From Bradyrhizobium sp. CCH5-F6 (lineage in GTDB: Bacteria; Pseudomonadota; Alphaproteobacteria; Rhizobiales; Xanthobacteraceae), in contig NZ_LSIC01000003.1 in the NCBI RefSeq assembly GCF_001556045.1, forward strand, positions 1 to 47,182: a DNA stretch of 47,182 bases, written 5' to 3'. Every line of letters starts with the position of its first letter. The stretch's first letter is position 1. The position numbers were made by a program, and so were the translations under genes. Positions 47,163 to 47,182 of this stretch are shown here, piece after piece. The notes beneath the pieces are model-generated. The model saw only the letters and a list, made by a program, of their open reading frames with translations. It searched no databases and was not told where the DNA came from.

Positions 47163-47182
47163 TCAGCGGCCTCCGCCGCCGC
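47163..47182 (-). CDS. Possible 3' end of a minus-strand gene with a Gly-rich end
   Basis: On the minus strand the last bases of the window read GGC-GGC-GGA-GGC-CGC-TGA, so a C-terminus of GGGGR and a stop at 47163 is possible. Only six codons are visible and nothing more can be said. It would be convergent with the helicase gene. Confidence 0.3.

Noticed and set aside
1..47182. Search by eye for tRNA/rRNA genes, CRISPR arrays, insertion-sequence transposases, toxin-antitoxin pairs and anti-phage systems
   Set aside because: None was recognised; all sizeable open frames are accounted for by metabolic, transport, regulatory or envelope genes.

Overview
The window looks like a chromosomal segment of a Bradyrhizobium-type alphaproteobacterium. 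The grounds are high GC with strong GC bias at third codon positions, several rhizobial families (Omp25/Omp31-like porins, a DUF3126 protein, a BTLCP transglutaminase-like protease, a CHCC zinc-finger protein), copies of a GTAGCCCGGATGAGCGCAGCG intergenic repeat that I associate with this group, and candidate CtrA, RpoN and EcfG promoter motifs. No tRNA, rRNA, CRISPR array, intact insertion sequence or phage was recognised. Genus assignment is inference, since no database was searched.

Layout. 1-4.5 kb: zinc-finger protein (cut by the window edge), a hypothetical membrane protein, an alpha/beta hydrolase, and a LysR regulator divergent from a small DUF1330-like protein. 4.2-9.8 kb: a co-directional minus-strand cluster of LysR, a secreted SnoaL-like protein, the three subunits of a PaoABC/YagTSR-type molybdenum aldehyde/xanthine oxidoreductase (genes overlapping by ATGA), and a YciI-like protein. 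9.9-13 kb: a decayed aldo/keto reductase, a polytopic membrane protein, cysE and a DUF3126 gene. 13-18 kb: a tight three-gene unit (DMSO-reductase-superfamily molybdoenzyme, 7Fe ferredoxin, FprA-type ferredoxin reductase) divergent from an AraC regulator that has a good sigma-54 promoter. The molybdoenzyme gene carries a one-base frameshift near its 3' end.

18-24 kb: small envelope and stress-type genes, including a 54-residue Rmf/CrpP-like protein and a secreted Gly/Ser-rich protein that share a bidirectional EcfG-like promoter; a gamma-carbonic anhydrase; a membrane protein behind a CtrA-like box and a short leader frame; then two tandemly duplicated outer-membrane beta-barrel genes with a relic of the neighbouring racemase gene between them. 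24-30 kb: a sigma-54-type promoter drives an ABC importer of the polyamine/opine class (ATPase, Tat-exported binding protein, two permeases) plus an Asp/Glu/hydantoin racemase, with a divergent GntR/FCD regulator. 30-36.6 kb: a TetR regulator and a 17-bp palindromic operator next to a complete RND efflux operon (outer-membrane factor, adaptor, pump).

37-47 kb: a CYTH-CHAD protein, a BTLCP protease, a tandem PilZ protein, a SnoaL-like protein, a patch carrying three copies of the intergenic repeat, a third beta-barrel protein, a zinc alcohol dehydrogenase, a VOC protein and a DbpA-like DEAD-box RNA helicase.

The least conventional parts are the molybdoenzyme/ferredoxin/FprA unit with its sigma-54-linked AraC regulator, the duplication scar at 22-24.3 kb, and the overlapping divergent EcfG-like promoters at 20.2 kb. 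I found no clear new defence or mobile system.
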